From Carpediemonas membranifera (lineage: Eukaryota; Fornicata): a DNA stretch of 64,000 nt. Each line of letters starts with the position of its first letter. Position 1 is the stretch's first letter. The stretch is taken from the NCBI GenBank assembly GCA_019828565.1, contig JAHDYR010000025.1, positions 248,001 to 312,000 on the forward strand, written 5' to 3'. Position numbers and translations under genes: made by a program. Positions 8,768-19,063 of this stretch are shown one piece after another. Below the pieces are notes generated by a model that worked only from the letters and a program-made list of their open reading frames with translations, made no database searches and was not told where the DNA came from.

Positions 8768-9664
8768 ATGTCCCTGCGCCGTCTGATGAAGACAGCGCCA
8801 CCGCTGGACTTTGTTGTGAAGTTCACGGACGAGAGCCGCAAGAAGATCACGCTTACGAAGGGGAAGAACAAGATGGTGGAGATCCCCGTGTTTCAGGACA
8901 AGGAGGCCATCCAGGGCACTCTTAAGATGACTCCCAAGCGGCAAATAGACCACCACGGCCTCCTGGTGGAGCTGATCGGCGTTGTCGAGTTCACAAACCA
9001 AACGAAGCAAGACACGGAAATCCTCCGCGTCAAGCAGACGCTTCTCGAGCCCGGCTCGATGGCCGAGGAGGTTACAGTCCCCTTCAAGATCGAGTCCGAG
9101 GAGATCAGCTTCGAGACATACAACGGAGCGAACGTCGGCCTGCACTATTACGTGCGCTTCTCTCTCTACAAGACGCCCACGAAGAGCACGCCCTGGTCGT
9201 TCAGCGAGGAGGTCGCCATCCACATCCCCCGCCCCCCTCCGCTCTCGGACCCCGCCATCAAGGACGATGTCGGCGTCGAGGACACGGTGCATATCGACTT
9301 CGAGTACAACAAGACGAAGTACCACCTCGATGACGTTATCATGGGTAAGATCTTCTTCATCCTCTGCCGCGTGCAGCTCAGGTCAGTCGAGCTCATGGTT
9401 GTCCGGAGGGAGAGCTACAACGTCAACAACGACGTCCACAATGACACCCAGACTGTTCTCAAGTATGAGCTGGTCGACGGCTCACCTGTGAGGGGTGAGA
9501 CTGTGCCGATCCGCCTCTTCCTGAAGGGGAGGGGCCTTACCCCAACCTACACGAACGTCAACAACAAGTTTAGCGTCAGATACTTCCTGATCCTGAGCAT
9601 GATCGACGAGAGCGAGCACCGCTGCTACAACCAGCAGGAGATCTTCCTCTACAGACGCCAGTAA
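8768..9664 (+). CDS. VPS26: Retromer subunit VPS26
   Basis: This is a 298-residue arrestin-fold protein with diagnostic VPS26 segments: VGVEDTVHIDFEYNKTKYH, DDVIMGKI, the VRRES loop, YELVDGSPVRGETVPIRLF and NKFSVRYFL followed by a Q.EI.LYR end. VPS26 pairs with VPS35 and VPS29 in retromer, which recycles cargo from endosomes to the Golgi or plasma membrane. The frame is open back to 8711 (ATG ATG). I start at MSLRRLMK (8768) because conservation begins just after it; the N-terminus is otherwise uncertain. The stop codon is embedded in AGTAAAT. No promoter element of the TAAACTGC type was seen here. Confidence 0.92.
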   Translation: MSLRRLMKTAPPLDFVVKFTDESRKKITLTKGKNKMVEIPVFQDKEAIQGTLKMTPKRQIDHHGLLVELIGVVEFTNQTKQDTEILRVKQTLLEPGSMAEEVTVPFKIESEEISFETYNGANVGLHYYVRFSLYKTPTKSTPWSFSEEVAIHIPRPPPLSDPAIKDDVGVEDTVHIDFEYNKTKYHLDDVIMGKIFFILCRVQLRSVELMVVRRESYNVNNDVHNDTQTVLKYELVDGSPVRGETVPIRLFLKGRGLTPTYTNVNNKFSVRYFLILSMIDESEHRCYNQQEIFLYRRQ

Positions 9665-9781
9665 ATTAGCATACACCCTAACTGAAGACAGGGCGGGGTG
9701 TGAGCAGCAGTGGCCAGCTAATGGCATGCAGTAGCTCTTTCGTTTGACAGCGAGACCTCTCCGAGCCCCAGCACCGGACCC

Positions 9782-9789
9782 GCAGTTTA
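9782..9789 (-). promoter_or_regulatory. TAAACTGC-type upstream element (primase large subunit)
   Basis: GCAGTTTA ends 34 bases before the ATG at 9824. Confidence 0.5.
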
Positions 9790-9823
9790 ATCGGGAAATA
9801 GTGCGCGAGGCTGGGAACTTGAT

Positions 9824-11363
9824 ATGTTCAGCAATAGATCGAAGAGCTCGTCCGGCGCTCGTAGCAACGCCACTTTTCTAACTCTCTACAACCTTATAAG
9901 CGGCAAGGAAGACTTCACCTTCCAAGATGAGCAGGAGCAGCGTGTTATGGACTGGGCGACAAAGCGCCGCAATGGTACGTCGCGCCGTCAGATTCATTTA
10001 CCCAGTTCTTCTTGAAATCGACACCATTTTCACCCGTAACAGTGACGAAGCGATCTCTACAACCGAGACCATACACCAAGTGACCAAGGCAACAGAGTTC
10101 GAGTCTTTCCGCGAGGAATGCAACGCTAATCCGCACATGGACCGTGTTTCATACCTCGCCCTCCTCTACTCCTACCGTAACAGCTCCGCCGAGAAGGACT
10201 GGTGGTCCCGTAACGAGAGCAGGCTATTCAGGGTCCGCATGTCGCTGGTGAAGTTCATGGTGGAGAGCAAGCGCGACCTGGTGCTGTCCTCAGGCCTGTT
10301 CTACGCCCTGCCCCAGTTCAAGGCGATGAAGGCGGAGCAGAATAAGGCCTCCACACCGAACAAGAGGACGGCGCTGCCCGATTTCATCGAGAGCTTGCCG
10401 GACGACTACGTGGTCGGCAAGTTCAGTGTCGCCAGTCTCTTGGCGCCCCGTTCCGACTGTGTCATGTACAAGGGCAACGTGTTTATCCCCAAAACCTCGA
10501 TAGACGACGTCGTAGGCCTCGTCTTCGACCTGCAGCAGACGTTCAATGCATACGTAGCCCCCGAGCGCCCGTTCCTGATCCGTCCCTCTGCCAAGCTCCA
10601 GGCCATGATGGACCGCATCGCGGAGATGGGCCTGACCACGACGGACAGCGCCATGTTCGAGACCAAGGTCAACGCCAACATGACGGCGGCCGTATTCCAG
10701 CAGGGCTGCCTCGGTGGGAACAACAAGTACGCCGCCCCCGTGCACCCGCCGTGCATCACGGCCATGTTCCACGCGCTGCTCGAGAACCACAAGCTGTACC
10801 ACCACGGCCGGTTCCAGCTGTACCTATACCTCAAAGGGATCGGGATGCCGATGGAGGAGGCTATCAATATGATGCGGACGCTCATGGTGCACGCTAAGTC
10901 GGGCATCGACGTCACTGGGTTCCAAAAGAACTATGAGTACAACATCCGCCATTCGTACGGCAAGGAGGGCAGCCGCAAGTCGTACGGGGCCATGTCGTGC
11001 ATGAAGTCGATGAAGACACCCAACCCCAGCAACGTCAGCGAGGTCCACGGGTGTCCGCTCGAGCAGAAGCTCAGAGGCACGGAGGGCGAGACCCACCTCG
11101 ACGGTGAGTTCCTCTCGCTCCTGTTCAAACGCTACATCGCCCACGCCCCAGGGATCAACATGACTGAGTCGCAGTTTACCGAAAGGATGAATGGCCAGCT
11201 GGGGTCCGGAAACGTGCAACAGGCGTGCCAGGAGCTGTTCTTCATGTCGCAGGGGCCGCAGAGTGCCCAGTACATCGACGCGGCAACCCATCCGACCTTG
11301 TGGCATCGGTGTGCAGCGGCATGCCAGTCGTCGTCAGCTGACCTCGAGGATATCGCCATGTAA
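9824..11363 (+). CDS. PRIM2: DNA primase large subunit (PRIM2), one intron
   Basis: Exons are 9824-9974 and 10006-11363, giving 502 residues (human about 509). Without splicing the two parts are in different frames. Removing 9975-10005 joins DWATKRRN to VLLEIDTI, the helix that precedes the primase N-terminal domain. Conserved features include VSYLALLYSYRNS, RLFRVRMSL and the C-terminal iron-sulfur domain with its four cysteines in HPPC, GAMSCMK, HGCP and QQACQE, plus NIRHSYGKEGSRKSY. The large subunit supports RNA primer initiation and hand-off to DNA polymerase alpha in the nucleus. The stop codon is part of TGTAAAG. Confidence 0.95.
9975..10005 (+). other. Spliceosomal intron, 31 nt (PRIM2)
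   Basis: Donor GTACGT, acceptor TTTACCCAG, phase 1. Removal restores the primase reading frame. Confidence 0.88.
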
Positions 11364-11442
11364 AGTCTTTAGGGATCCGAATCTGATTCGATATGCCAGA
11401 TCGCGCCGAATCCAGCTTGACGGCTCATCAAATGATTGAACG

Positions 11443-12590
11443 ATGTGGACAAAGTTCCTCTGTTTGGCGCTATTGGTGAGTGCTTGCATGACATCAACAG
11501 CGGACGTGGAGGCAATAGTGTCATATAGTTATGGAACAACGGTTTGTTTCTCGCGGGATTCCGCCCTGCCTTGCTTACGAAGAGGCTGTCGAATTTGATC
11601 CGACAATCAATAGAATACATCCACACAGCATACGAGCGTTACCCAAAGCTTGCATTTAGCTTCAATGGCGGCAAAGACTGTACCGTACTCCTCCATCTGC
11701 TCCGTGCGGCGCTATTCGAGCAATCAGGGTCCCTGAGCGACCATCCCTTCGACGTCTACCTCTTCGACGTGGAGGAGGAGTTCAAGGAGGTGACTGATTT
11801 CGTCCATCAGACCGTCTCGGAGTACAATCTGAACCTCGTCGAGTCCAAGGCGCCCCACATGATCAGGGCCCTACAGGAGATCGTCGACACAGGCATCAAC
11901 GCCATGATGCTGGGTGTGAGGGGTGCTGACCCGACTGGAAACATCCCCGTGTTCGCTGAACCGACCCTTGGGTGGCCCAAGCTGACCCGCGTCGCCCCCA
12001 TCATCCACTGGGAGTACGTCGACGTCTGGGAGTTCCTGCTGAGGTTTAACCTTCCGTACTGCTCCCTTTACGACCACGGGTTCACGTCCCTCGGCGCACC
12101 GTCCCGTACTAAGCCCAACCCAGCCCTGCGGTATGACACGCTGGCGACGACTGTCGGGCACGTCGAGGACAAGCCGTGGGAGCAGGCGATACACTCCACA
12201 CCGGCGTCTCCGTCGGGCCGTGCGTACCTCTCCCTCAACACCACCGGCGGGCACTCGCACCTGACCCACGCCTGCCCCGCCCACACGCCGTGCGGGATAT
12301 GGTCGTCCGCACGGGCAATGATGCGCGGAAGATGGGCTCTGGACGTGGGCGACGACACCCTCCGCCCGACGGCACTCCCCGCGCACATCGAGCTGCTTCG
12401 GAGGGGGATCGCGTTGCCCACACCACTGTCGCTCTTCAAGGGCGGGTCAAACCGGCTGTCTCTCGGCAACCTGGACCCTGAGGGCACGGTGGAGCGGGGG
12501 TCGACTTCACCGGTGGGTGAGACGGACTACCTCCCGGCGTACTACCTGCCCATTGCCACCCAGGAGCGGAGCGGGCGGATAGTCACATGA
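11443..12590 (+). CDS. FAD synthase (FMN adenylyltransferase, PAPS-reductase fold), spliced near the 5' end
   Basis: The catalytic domain is clear: FSFNGGKDCTVLLHLL (PP-loop), DVYLFDVEEEF, MMLGVRGADPTGN, the block LTRVAPIIHWEYVDVWEFLL, then PYCSLYDHGFTSLG. FAD synthase adenylates FMN. The frame has no ATG upstream of the PP-loop and meets a TAG at 11526. The best model joins ATG 11443 (99 coding bases) to 11583 by a 41-nt intron with donor GTTTGT and acceptor ending ACGAAG, giving 368 residues. MTSTADVE at 11488 is an inner start. A 53-nt intron 11476-11528 (GTGAGT, CATATAG) also keeps frame. About 130 residues follow the catalytic core as an extension with no recognised domain. Confidence 0.85.
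11542..11582 (+). other. Putative intron, 41 nt (FAD synthase)
   Basis: Donor GTTTGT matches other donors here, and the phase-0 junction restores the FAD synthase frame. The acceptor GAAG is atypical. A 53-nt alternative at 11476-11528 exists. Confidence 0.45.
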
Positions 12591-12833
12591 GATGGTCTAT
12601 ATGGGGGCAATGTCCTCTGTTGGAGCATGTTTCTTTATCTTACTAGCTTTCCAGTGTAAATGACGGGTCGACTGCCTGCCGTGGGAGGGTGCCGGACGGA
12701 ACCAGACCTTGAGAAGGAGGCGTGCAAGTAGTGGTGCTGTCGGACCGTGCTGCCACGCTCCTGCTGGTCTTGCAGCGGTTTGGTAGACGCACCTTTAAGC
12801 GCCACCCGGTTTGTTCACGAATATTATCTCCCG

Positions 12834-15800
12834 ATGGAACCATCGTTGCCCATAACAGGGAATGAGTCTCATATATACCATCGAAATGGGACGTTCGGCC
12901 TCGGAACGTCACTGCCGAAGATTTTTCCCAATGCTACGCCCGAAACGATTGTGTCTCCACCAAAAACTGCGAGGAACGCTTCTCCGCCACGAAGAGTGCC
13001 TGTAAGGGGCGGAAATCGGCTCCGAACGGCGCCTATCACCCGGAGTATGGTCAGTCCGAGAGACAGCGACATGAGGGAAATCTCGCGCCTCGTAACGCCG
13101 CGGACCAGGGGCGGAATGACGCCCAAGACCGGCACCCCGTTCACTGTGAGGACGAACACACTCTCACACCAGGCCGTTGCCCAAGCCCTCTGCCTGTCGT
13201 CCATCCACGGCAGTCTGAAGGCCGCCCAGTCCGAAGCAGTGGTCACCGCCCCGCCCGCCGTCGAGGGCTCGGTGCTCGGCTTCCTTTCCGCGATATACTC
13301 GACGCTGGAGGGCCGTATAGTGACCCAGTCGGACGCGGCCACCCGTGTCACCCGGGCCCTCGCCGGGACTCGGATGAGCGAGCTGTGGCACATCGACGCG
13401 CCAGAGGACCCGGACGCCTCGGAGCTGGAGCGAACGATAGTCAGCAGCATGGCAGACGCGGGCGACATTGACGTGTTCCCGACGGTGCTCGAGGAGTTGA
13501 CGACCAGACTAAGGCAGACCAAGATCCTTGAGACAGACGTGCTTGCAGAGCAGCTGGAGGCTGCCTTCAAGACTACCAAGGGCCCTATGGCGATCGACCG
13601 TGTACTGCGGGTGTCGATGGACGCCCTCGGGAAGCTGTCCGACACTGCCGGCCACACGAGCAGACACGCCAAACGGGCAATCAACATATGCGTCGAACAG
13701 CTGAGTACCGTGAGCAAGCGGTACAGACAGCTTATCGGCGACCTCAAGGCGGACCACGAGGCTCAGCTCGGGCTCCTTAGGGATGAGATCAGCAGCCTTC
13801 AGGTGGAGCTGAAGACGGAGCGTGACACCGCTCTGGCGCAGAAGGAGGCGGACCTTGAGCTGATCGAGAGCCTCAACGACAGGGCGGCCAGCCAAGAGCA
13901 GCAGCTCACTACCCTCCACATCATCGCCAAGGAGAACGACGTTCTCGGCCGCATCAAGCAGTTCGGACAAGAGCAGCAGGCCGCGTCCGCCCAGGCGTTT
14001 GAGATGGACCTGCAGCACGACAGGATCCGGTCCCTGCAGGACGAGCTCCTTAACTTGCGGCAGGCGTTGGCGAAGAAGGACGCCGTCATCGGACATAGAG
14101 ATGAGCTCGTCGCATCGCTCTCCAGCGACATCAACAACCTGCGGAAGCTCCTGCTGCAGGTCTACGGCACCGCCCCGCTGGACTTCATGGATCCAAGCAA
14201 CGACAAGGGCGGCCTGCTTTCTGGCAAGGCCCAGCTGGACGAGGTCTCGACTGACAGCATCGTCGGGTCGGGCGTCTGGTGTTTCGTGCCCGTGGACACC
14301 GAGGACCCACACCGCACCGAGGACATCGTGCGGGCCCTGTCCTCGGGTCACTACGAGGTCACCGCGGATGACAGCGCGGGCCAGCCTGACCTCATCGTGG
14401 GTGGCGCTGAGCCTCCGATGACACTGTCTAAGTCATTGCTGACCGAGCGGCAGGCCTGGGAGGTCGAGCGTGTGAAGCTGCTGGGCCAGCTGATGGAGAT
14501 CAAGGGCGTCGACGTCAAGGCGGCCGGCACCAAGTTCAGCGGCCACCTTGATCCCACAAACCACGACCTCCTCAAGCAGCAGTGGCACGCTGAGCGAATG
14601 CTGCTTCAGAAGGAGCTTGCTGTCCAACGCGAGCGCCTGTCACTTGACCCGACCTTCCAGAAGCGCGTCTACCCCATCGTCCGCCGCTTCGTCCCGACGC
14701 TCGTCGAGACCAACCCGCTACCGACCCCCGACCGGCACAACGAGTGGATGTGGTTGCATCGCCTCATCCATGTGTTGTACGCCCATATCAGCATTAGGGT
14801 CCGGGGCCAGCTCAACACAGTGGCATACGGCACTTACTCGCCGGTGCCGTCGTTCACGAGGATGGTGTGGGAGTTCCTCGTCGGCAAGTACGACAACGCC
14901 GCCCCCGCCCTGGTCGCGGTGGACCTCGCCCAGGCGTGCGAGCACCACCGCGCGGCTGACCGGTGGATCGAGATCTTCGCGAAGTTCTTCGATGGAGAGA
15001 GAGACATCAGCGCGCTCATCTTCTTCCTCCATGCCCTACAGGTGTCCAACGACTCGTGCATTGGCCTCGCCTTCCCCCCGGCCCCCGAGACATCCCACCC
15101 CGCCTACATCGACGTCACACGGTGTAGTGCGGTTGTCAAGGAGCTGTTCCCCGCCATCACGTCAGCACAGTACGCGCTCTTCATGCAGGCCGTGAACAGC
15201 GCCTCATCACAGGTGCCCGACCGGGAGATCGCCTTCATCCTCGGCCGCGAGTCCCTCGGCGAGAGAAGGCTTCAGCTGTCAGTTTTCCTCGAGATGTGCA
15301 TTCAGCAGCATCTGCAGGGCGTCAGGTCCAAGTCCGACGCTGTGGCCAAGGTGTTCAACGCGGTCGACACTGAGCACGACGGCGCCCTCCTGTTTGAGCC
15401 GTTCAAACGGATGGTCGAGCAGCTCGACCCCGTCCTCACTGTGCCACAGGTGCTGGCGGCGTACACGGAGGCCCTAGACAGACAGCATCAGCAGGTGCAC
15501 GCTGGCAACGCTGGCGACGCCTCCACCGCGATGGGCGTGACCTGCGGCAGCGTGCTGTGGGTGCTGCACCGGCTAGGGTCGCTGACACCGTACAGCAGGC
15601 GGGCTGTGGTTGGCATGGCGCGACTGCCCGACATCCCCGAGCAGCGTGGGACCAGCATGGTCGACGTGCTCGCGGCCACCGTCCGGAAGCACATTTACCC
15701 GCTCGCCAACAGCGTCATCAAGGAGCTCGGCATGGTCATGTCAGTCCACCGTGCACACGACGGTGGCGTGCTGGGCGTGTTGAAGCGGGCGTCGCCGTTC

Positions 15801-16451
15801 CACGGCAACGTCGCCGTCTTCACATCCTACCCGCATCTGACCCGCGCACTGACCGAGGTGTCCAGCAGAGACTTCAACTGCAGCATCCTGGGCACGCGTG
15901 CGTCGAGCGTGTATCTCGACGACCTGCCGTCGATCGAGGCCGGGCTCGTGGAGATCATCTGCTCCCTTGAACTCGAGCTCTCCAGCAAGGGCTCACCACT
16001 GAGGTGTATCAGCTCGGCGAACTACTGCCTGTCGTACATCACCACGGCCATCGGGGTCGTCCAGGGCATTACCGGCGCCGTTCCCGTTGACATAATGACA
16101 AACGCCGTCGAGACCGCCAGCAAGGCGATTGGCCAGGTTTCACACGCGACAACACTCACGCTGTCTTCATCGGAGCCTGGCGAGTACCGCTCCCAGGCAG
16201 CAAAGGCGGTGGCACTGTCGCGCTCGATCATCGTCGTCCAGGGCCTCATGCGGTCCTGGCTCTCACGGTACAGGGCGCACGATGAGTCCCGCGGCAGTGA
16301 CATCGACGACGACCAGGCGGCGGTGATGCTGAGGCGGGCGAACAGGCGCAAGGAACGGCAGCGGGAGCGGAGGGAGCGGCGGGATAGGACGGGGCCCGAG
16401 AGCCGCACAGAGGACAGCAGCGACAGCGACGAGGAGCTCGACGCACTGTGA
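12834..16451 (+). CDS. Large coiled-coil protein with EF-hand-like and IQ-like segments, unknown
   Basis: The 1205-residue product starts at ATG 12834; an earlier GTG-led frame is not used. Residues 1-130 are Pro/Thr/Arg-rich and disordered in appearance. About 200-620 is a long heptad region. A helical, Trp-containing domain follows (around NEWMWLHRLIHVLYAH). At about 840-860 there is an EF-hand-like loop DTEHDGALLFEP, with Glu one position off the usual place. Near 1130-1146 an IQ-like helix (VVQGLMRSWLSRYR) precedes a very basic, then acidic, tail. Coiled coil, calcium-loop and IQ segments together suggest a cytoskeletal or axonemal scaffold, but I do not recognise an orthologue. Confidence 0.7.
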   Translation: MEPSLPITGNESHIYHRNGTFGLGTSLPKIFPNATPETIVSPPKTARNASPPRRVPVRGGNRLRTAPITRSMVSPRDSDMREISRLVTPRTRGGMTPKTGTPFTVRTNTLSHQAVAQALCLSSIHGSLKAAQSEAVVTAPPAVEGSVLGFLSAIYSTLEGRIVTQSDAATRVTRALAGTRMSELWHIDAPEDPDASELERTIVSSMADAGDIDVFPTVLEELTTRLRQTKILETDVLAEQLEAAFKTTKGPMAIDRVLRVSMDALGKLSDTAGHTSRHAKRAINICVEQLSTVSKRYRQLIGDLKADHEAQLGLLRDEISSLQVELKTERDTALAQKEADLELIESLNDRAASQEQQLTTLHIIAKENDVLGRIKQFGQEQQAASAQAFEMDLQHDRIRSLQDELLNLRQALAKKDAVIGHRDELVASLSSDINNLRKLLLQVYGTAPLDFMDPSNDKGGLLSGKAQLDEVSTDSIVGSGVWCFVPVDTEDPHRTEDIVRALSSGHYEVTADDSAGQPDLIVGGAEPPMTLSKSLLTERQAWEVERVKLLGQLMEIKGVDVKAAGTKFSGHLDPTNHDLLKQQWHAERMLLQKELAVQRERLSLDPTFQKRVYPIVRRFVPTLVETNPLPTPDRHNEWMWLHRLIHVLYAHISIRVRGQLNTVAYGTYSPVPSFTRMVWEFLVGKYDNAAPALVAVDLAQACEHHRAADRWIEIFAKFFDGERDISALIFFLHALQVSNDSCIGLAFPPAPETSHPAYIDVTRCSAVVKELFPAITSAQYALFMQAVNSASSQVPDREIAFILGRESLGERRLQLSVFLEMCIQQHLQGVRSKSDAVAKVFNAVDTEHDGALLFEPFKRMVEQLDPVLTVPQVLAAYTEALDRQHQQVHAGNAGDASTAMGVTCGSVLWVLHRLGSLTPYSRRAVVGMARLPDIPEQRGTSMVDVLAATVRKHIYPLANSVIKELGMVMSVHRAHDGGVLGVLKRASPFHGNVAVFTSYPHLTRALTEVSSRDFNCSILGTRASSVYLDDLPSIEAGLVEIICSLELELSSKGSPLRCISSANYCLSYITTAIGVVQGITGAVPVDIMTNAVETASKAIGQVSHATTLTLSSSEPGEYRSQAAKAVALSRSIIVVQGLMRSWLSRYRAHDESRGSDIDDDQAAVMLRRANRRKERQRERRERRDRTGPESRTEDSSDSDEELDAL

Positions 16452-16543
16452 AATGACAACATATGGATAAACTTTCTGTCGGAGACTTTGACTGTCGTTG
16501 ACCGTTTGTTGGCTGTGGATGACAAGCATGGCCGGATCTGGCT

Positions 16544-18327
16544 TTGATGACTGAGCTGCAAGCTCTAATAGAGACGCTTAAAGGCAATATAAGCCATCAT
16601 CTTAGCCTTTTACGCGAATATTCCCAATCGGGGTCGTGCAGCGGCGAGGAGAGAGCAAAGCTAGCCGAATTCGCGGTGAACAGCGTACTTCCCTTGATAC
16701 GGGGCCTTGCCCAAGATTCTTCCAGCAACGCGGTAGCGCACGATGACTCGGTCACACTGAAAGCACTTGTGAACGGCTACATCTTCAGCTGCGATACAGC
16801 TCGACCGTCCCCGGGAATGTACCCAGTATCATCGCCATCGCGTACACCGAGCAGTGCCAGGAGGCTATCGAAGACTACGAGGGGACGAACGCCGACCTTG
16901 TCGCCATGCTGTTAGCCATCCCAGGTCTAACGGACGCTGCCCGGAGTCGAGTCGAGCATGCCGTGGGTACCCTCCTCGATGGACCTCAGCTGAGCATGAA
17001 CGTCGAACTGCATGAGGACGAGTCCCTCGAGGACAGCCTGCACACGCTGCTCCAGGGCACACTCTGGGCGATCCTGATGCAGGCTGGGGCCGACCCCGAC
17101 CTGGAGCGGCACATTGGTGGCCATGGGGAGGTCGACTCATCGATATCGGGGGCACGCTTCCTTTGGTTCATGTGCAAGAAGTTTTTCTTCACTCATAACG
17201 TCGCCGAGAAGGACGGCATAACTATCGCTCATCACATGCGGCATGAGTACCGAATATACGATGGTCACCTCTTCCACGGCCGGGAGAACAAGATATATTT
17301 GATCCAATTTTCTCGGGCCCGGATCCCAAGGGTCATCCGAGTCGTGATGGACCAGACCGAGTCATATCAGATCGTTGGGGTCACCCCGCATGGTCTATAT
17401 GGCTGGGGGTTTAACGACTACTGCCAGCTGGGGTTCAAAAGCACGGGATACTCCGCGGTTCCCCGCCGGCTGACGTTTGAGGGTTGCTCTGAAGTGCAGC
17501 AGTACGAGCAGCAGCTGCCGCCGTGGAATAAGGACCGTCTCGTCATACAGATCTCCATGACGGCCGTACGGACCTTCATTCTGACCCCAGTCGGGTTTGT
17601 GGCGACTGGGGTGGGTCTCCAGCAGTTTCTTCCTGATAACCGGATCACTTACAAGGCGTTCAACCCAGTGCACCTCCCCAACCACTTCATCCCATCGAGA
17701 GTTATGGACTTCAGATACGTTACCATAATACCATCCGGCCAGGGCCAGATGATTACTGGAGAGAACACCCTCGGTCAGCTGGGTCTCGGGCACACCAGAT
17801 CCGTCACCGGGTTTCAATCATCGCCCCACCGCTTCGACGAGGTGCTGCAGTGCACCCCGTTCTACAACATCTTCCTCCAGGGCGCCGCCGTGTTGTTCGC
17901 AGGGAAGGTGTGCAACATCATGGTGAATTCGGGCCTGCTGCCCGGGGGCGTCAGTGACCAGGACATCGTCTCTGACCCACTCCGACTCATCATGCCAGCT
18001 GGATTGAGTCGATTCCTCTTCCACTTCGACCCGAAAGTTCAGCTCATCCACGCCCTCGCCTACGGCGGCGAGACACACGTCCACTGGTGGCGGGGCTGGC
18101 ATGCCAAGCAAGCCACCGCACCGTTCGAGGCATCTGCTGTGATCTTCCCCCACCTCAAACCGGGCGAGCTGCGGCTGTATCTGAGGGATGGAGACGGGTC
18201 GTGGAGGAAGCTCAACCTCATGAAGCCGGGGAAGTGCGCCCAGTGCGACGGCGTGATCCACCGCATGAAGAGCTTCAAGGTGCACGAGTTGCACGACATG
18301 CCGCCCCCTGGTGAAGGGCGGGGTTGA
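16544..18327 (+). CDS. RCC1-like repeat protein with novel N-terminal module, paralogue 1; frame break near 16798
   Basis: The main frame (about 16747-18327) carries the family signature: PGNVPS, LSMNVEL, LHTLLQGTLWAILM, GADPDLE, LWFMCKKFFFTHNVAEKDG, then RCC1-like repeats GLYGWGFNDYCQLG and ENTLGQLGLGHTRSVTGF. No ATG lies early enough in that frame. The upstream frame from ATG 16544 reads TLKALVNGYIFS, which aligns with TLRCLADAYQQS of paralogue 3. Alignment length with the paralogues is exact if one base is missing near 16798. A 20-, 38- or 56-nt intron ending at 16788 would also restore frame, but it would delete the conserved helix. So this may be an assembly error, a decaying copy or a spliced gene. 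Function is unknown. Confidence 0.7.
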
Positions 18328-18374
18328 CCTGGTAAAGTTTGGACAATTTGATGGGTTCATTTTCCAGAACCTCG

Positions 18375-18838
18375 ATGGCCGATATTGAGTTCACAAACAT
18401 CGAACAGCTGGTTCCTGCCATGAAGGACGTCAGTGTTCGATTTATTGTGGTGAACAAGAAAGATCCAGAGGTTATTGACGCCAATCGGACGAAATGCGAC
18501 GCCTTGATAGCTGGTATGCCCTTTCCATCCACTCTCACACAGACGCTACAGGCCAGGTGACAGCAAATCTCTGGGGCGATGAGCTATCGCTCGAGATCGG
18601 CGACATTGCCGAGATCCAGCATGGCTACACGACCCTATTCCATGACCGACTCGTGATCCAGACCGGCCGCCACGGGAAGATCATCCGCACGGGTGAGATT
18701 GACATGGTCTTCTCCATGGAGAACAACATGAGCCTCAAGATGTTCACCCGCTCCGAGGTGGACGGGCAGGTGCACTGGAGGTCCGAGCGGGAGGTCATGC
18801 CCCGCGACCGGTCCAGGGGCGACGGCAGGCACGGATGA
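18375..18838 (+). CDS. SOSS complex subunit B / hSSB-type OB-fold ssDNA-binding protein, one intron
   Basis: Exons are 18375-18513 and 18543-18838, giving 144 residues. Splicing joins RTKCDALIA to DATGQVTANLWGDEL, exactly the OB-fold strand order of human SOSS-B1. The conserved GDIAEIQHGY and LVIQTGRHGKIIRTGE follow. SOSS-B/hSSB binds single-stranded DNA in repair and in Integrator-linked transcription. The C-terminal Arg/Asp-rich tail is short compared with animals. An in-frame ATG at 18351 is an alternative start. The gene follows the previous stop by only about 50 bases on the same strand, a very tight spacing. Confidence 0.85.
18514..18542 (+). other. Spliceosomal intron, 29 nt (SOSS-B)
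   Basis: Donor GTATGC, acceptor CTCACACAG, phase 1. Removal restores a continuous OB-fold. Confidence 0.9.
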
Positions 18839-19063
18839 TGAGCGATGGCGGTATAATGGCAGTTGGCTGTCTCGTAGTCAGCAGGAGGAGTGCGGCGCTG
18901 GCATTGATTCCCATAAAGCGTCTAACATGCGCACAGTCTTGGCAGGCTACTGCCATTGCCCATAGAGCCTGGCTACCGCGACAGCATCCTCGCGCGAATC
19001 TCGAAATGCGACTCGGCGGGTTTTGCAGCTTTCTCCAGCGTCTCGGTTTTATTGTTACTCTTC

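Noticed and set aside
16769-16788. A 20-nt intron in RCC1-like paralogue 1.
   Set aside because: It restores frame but removes residues that align with the paralogues, and its 3' end CTTCAG is atypical. A one-base loss explains the alignment better.
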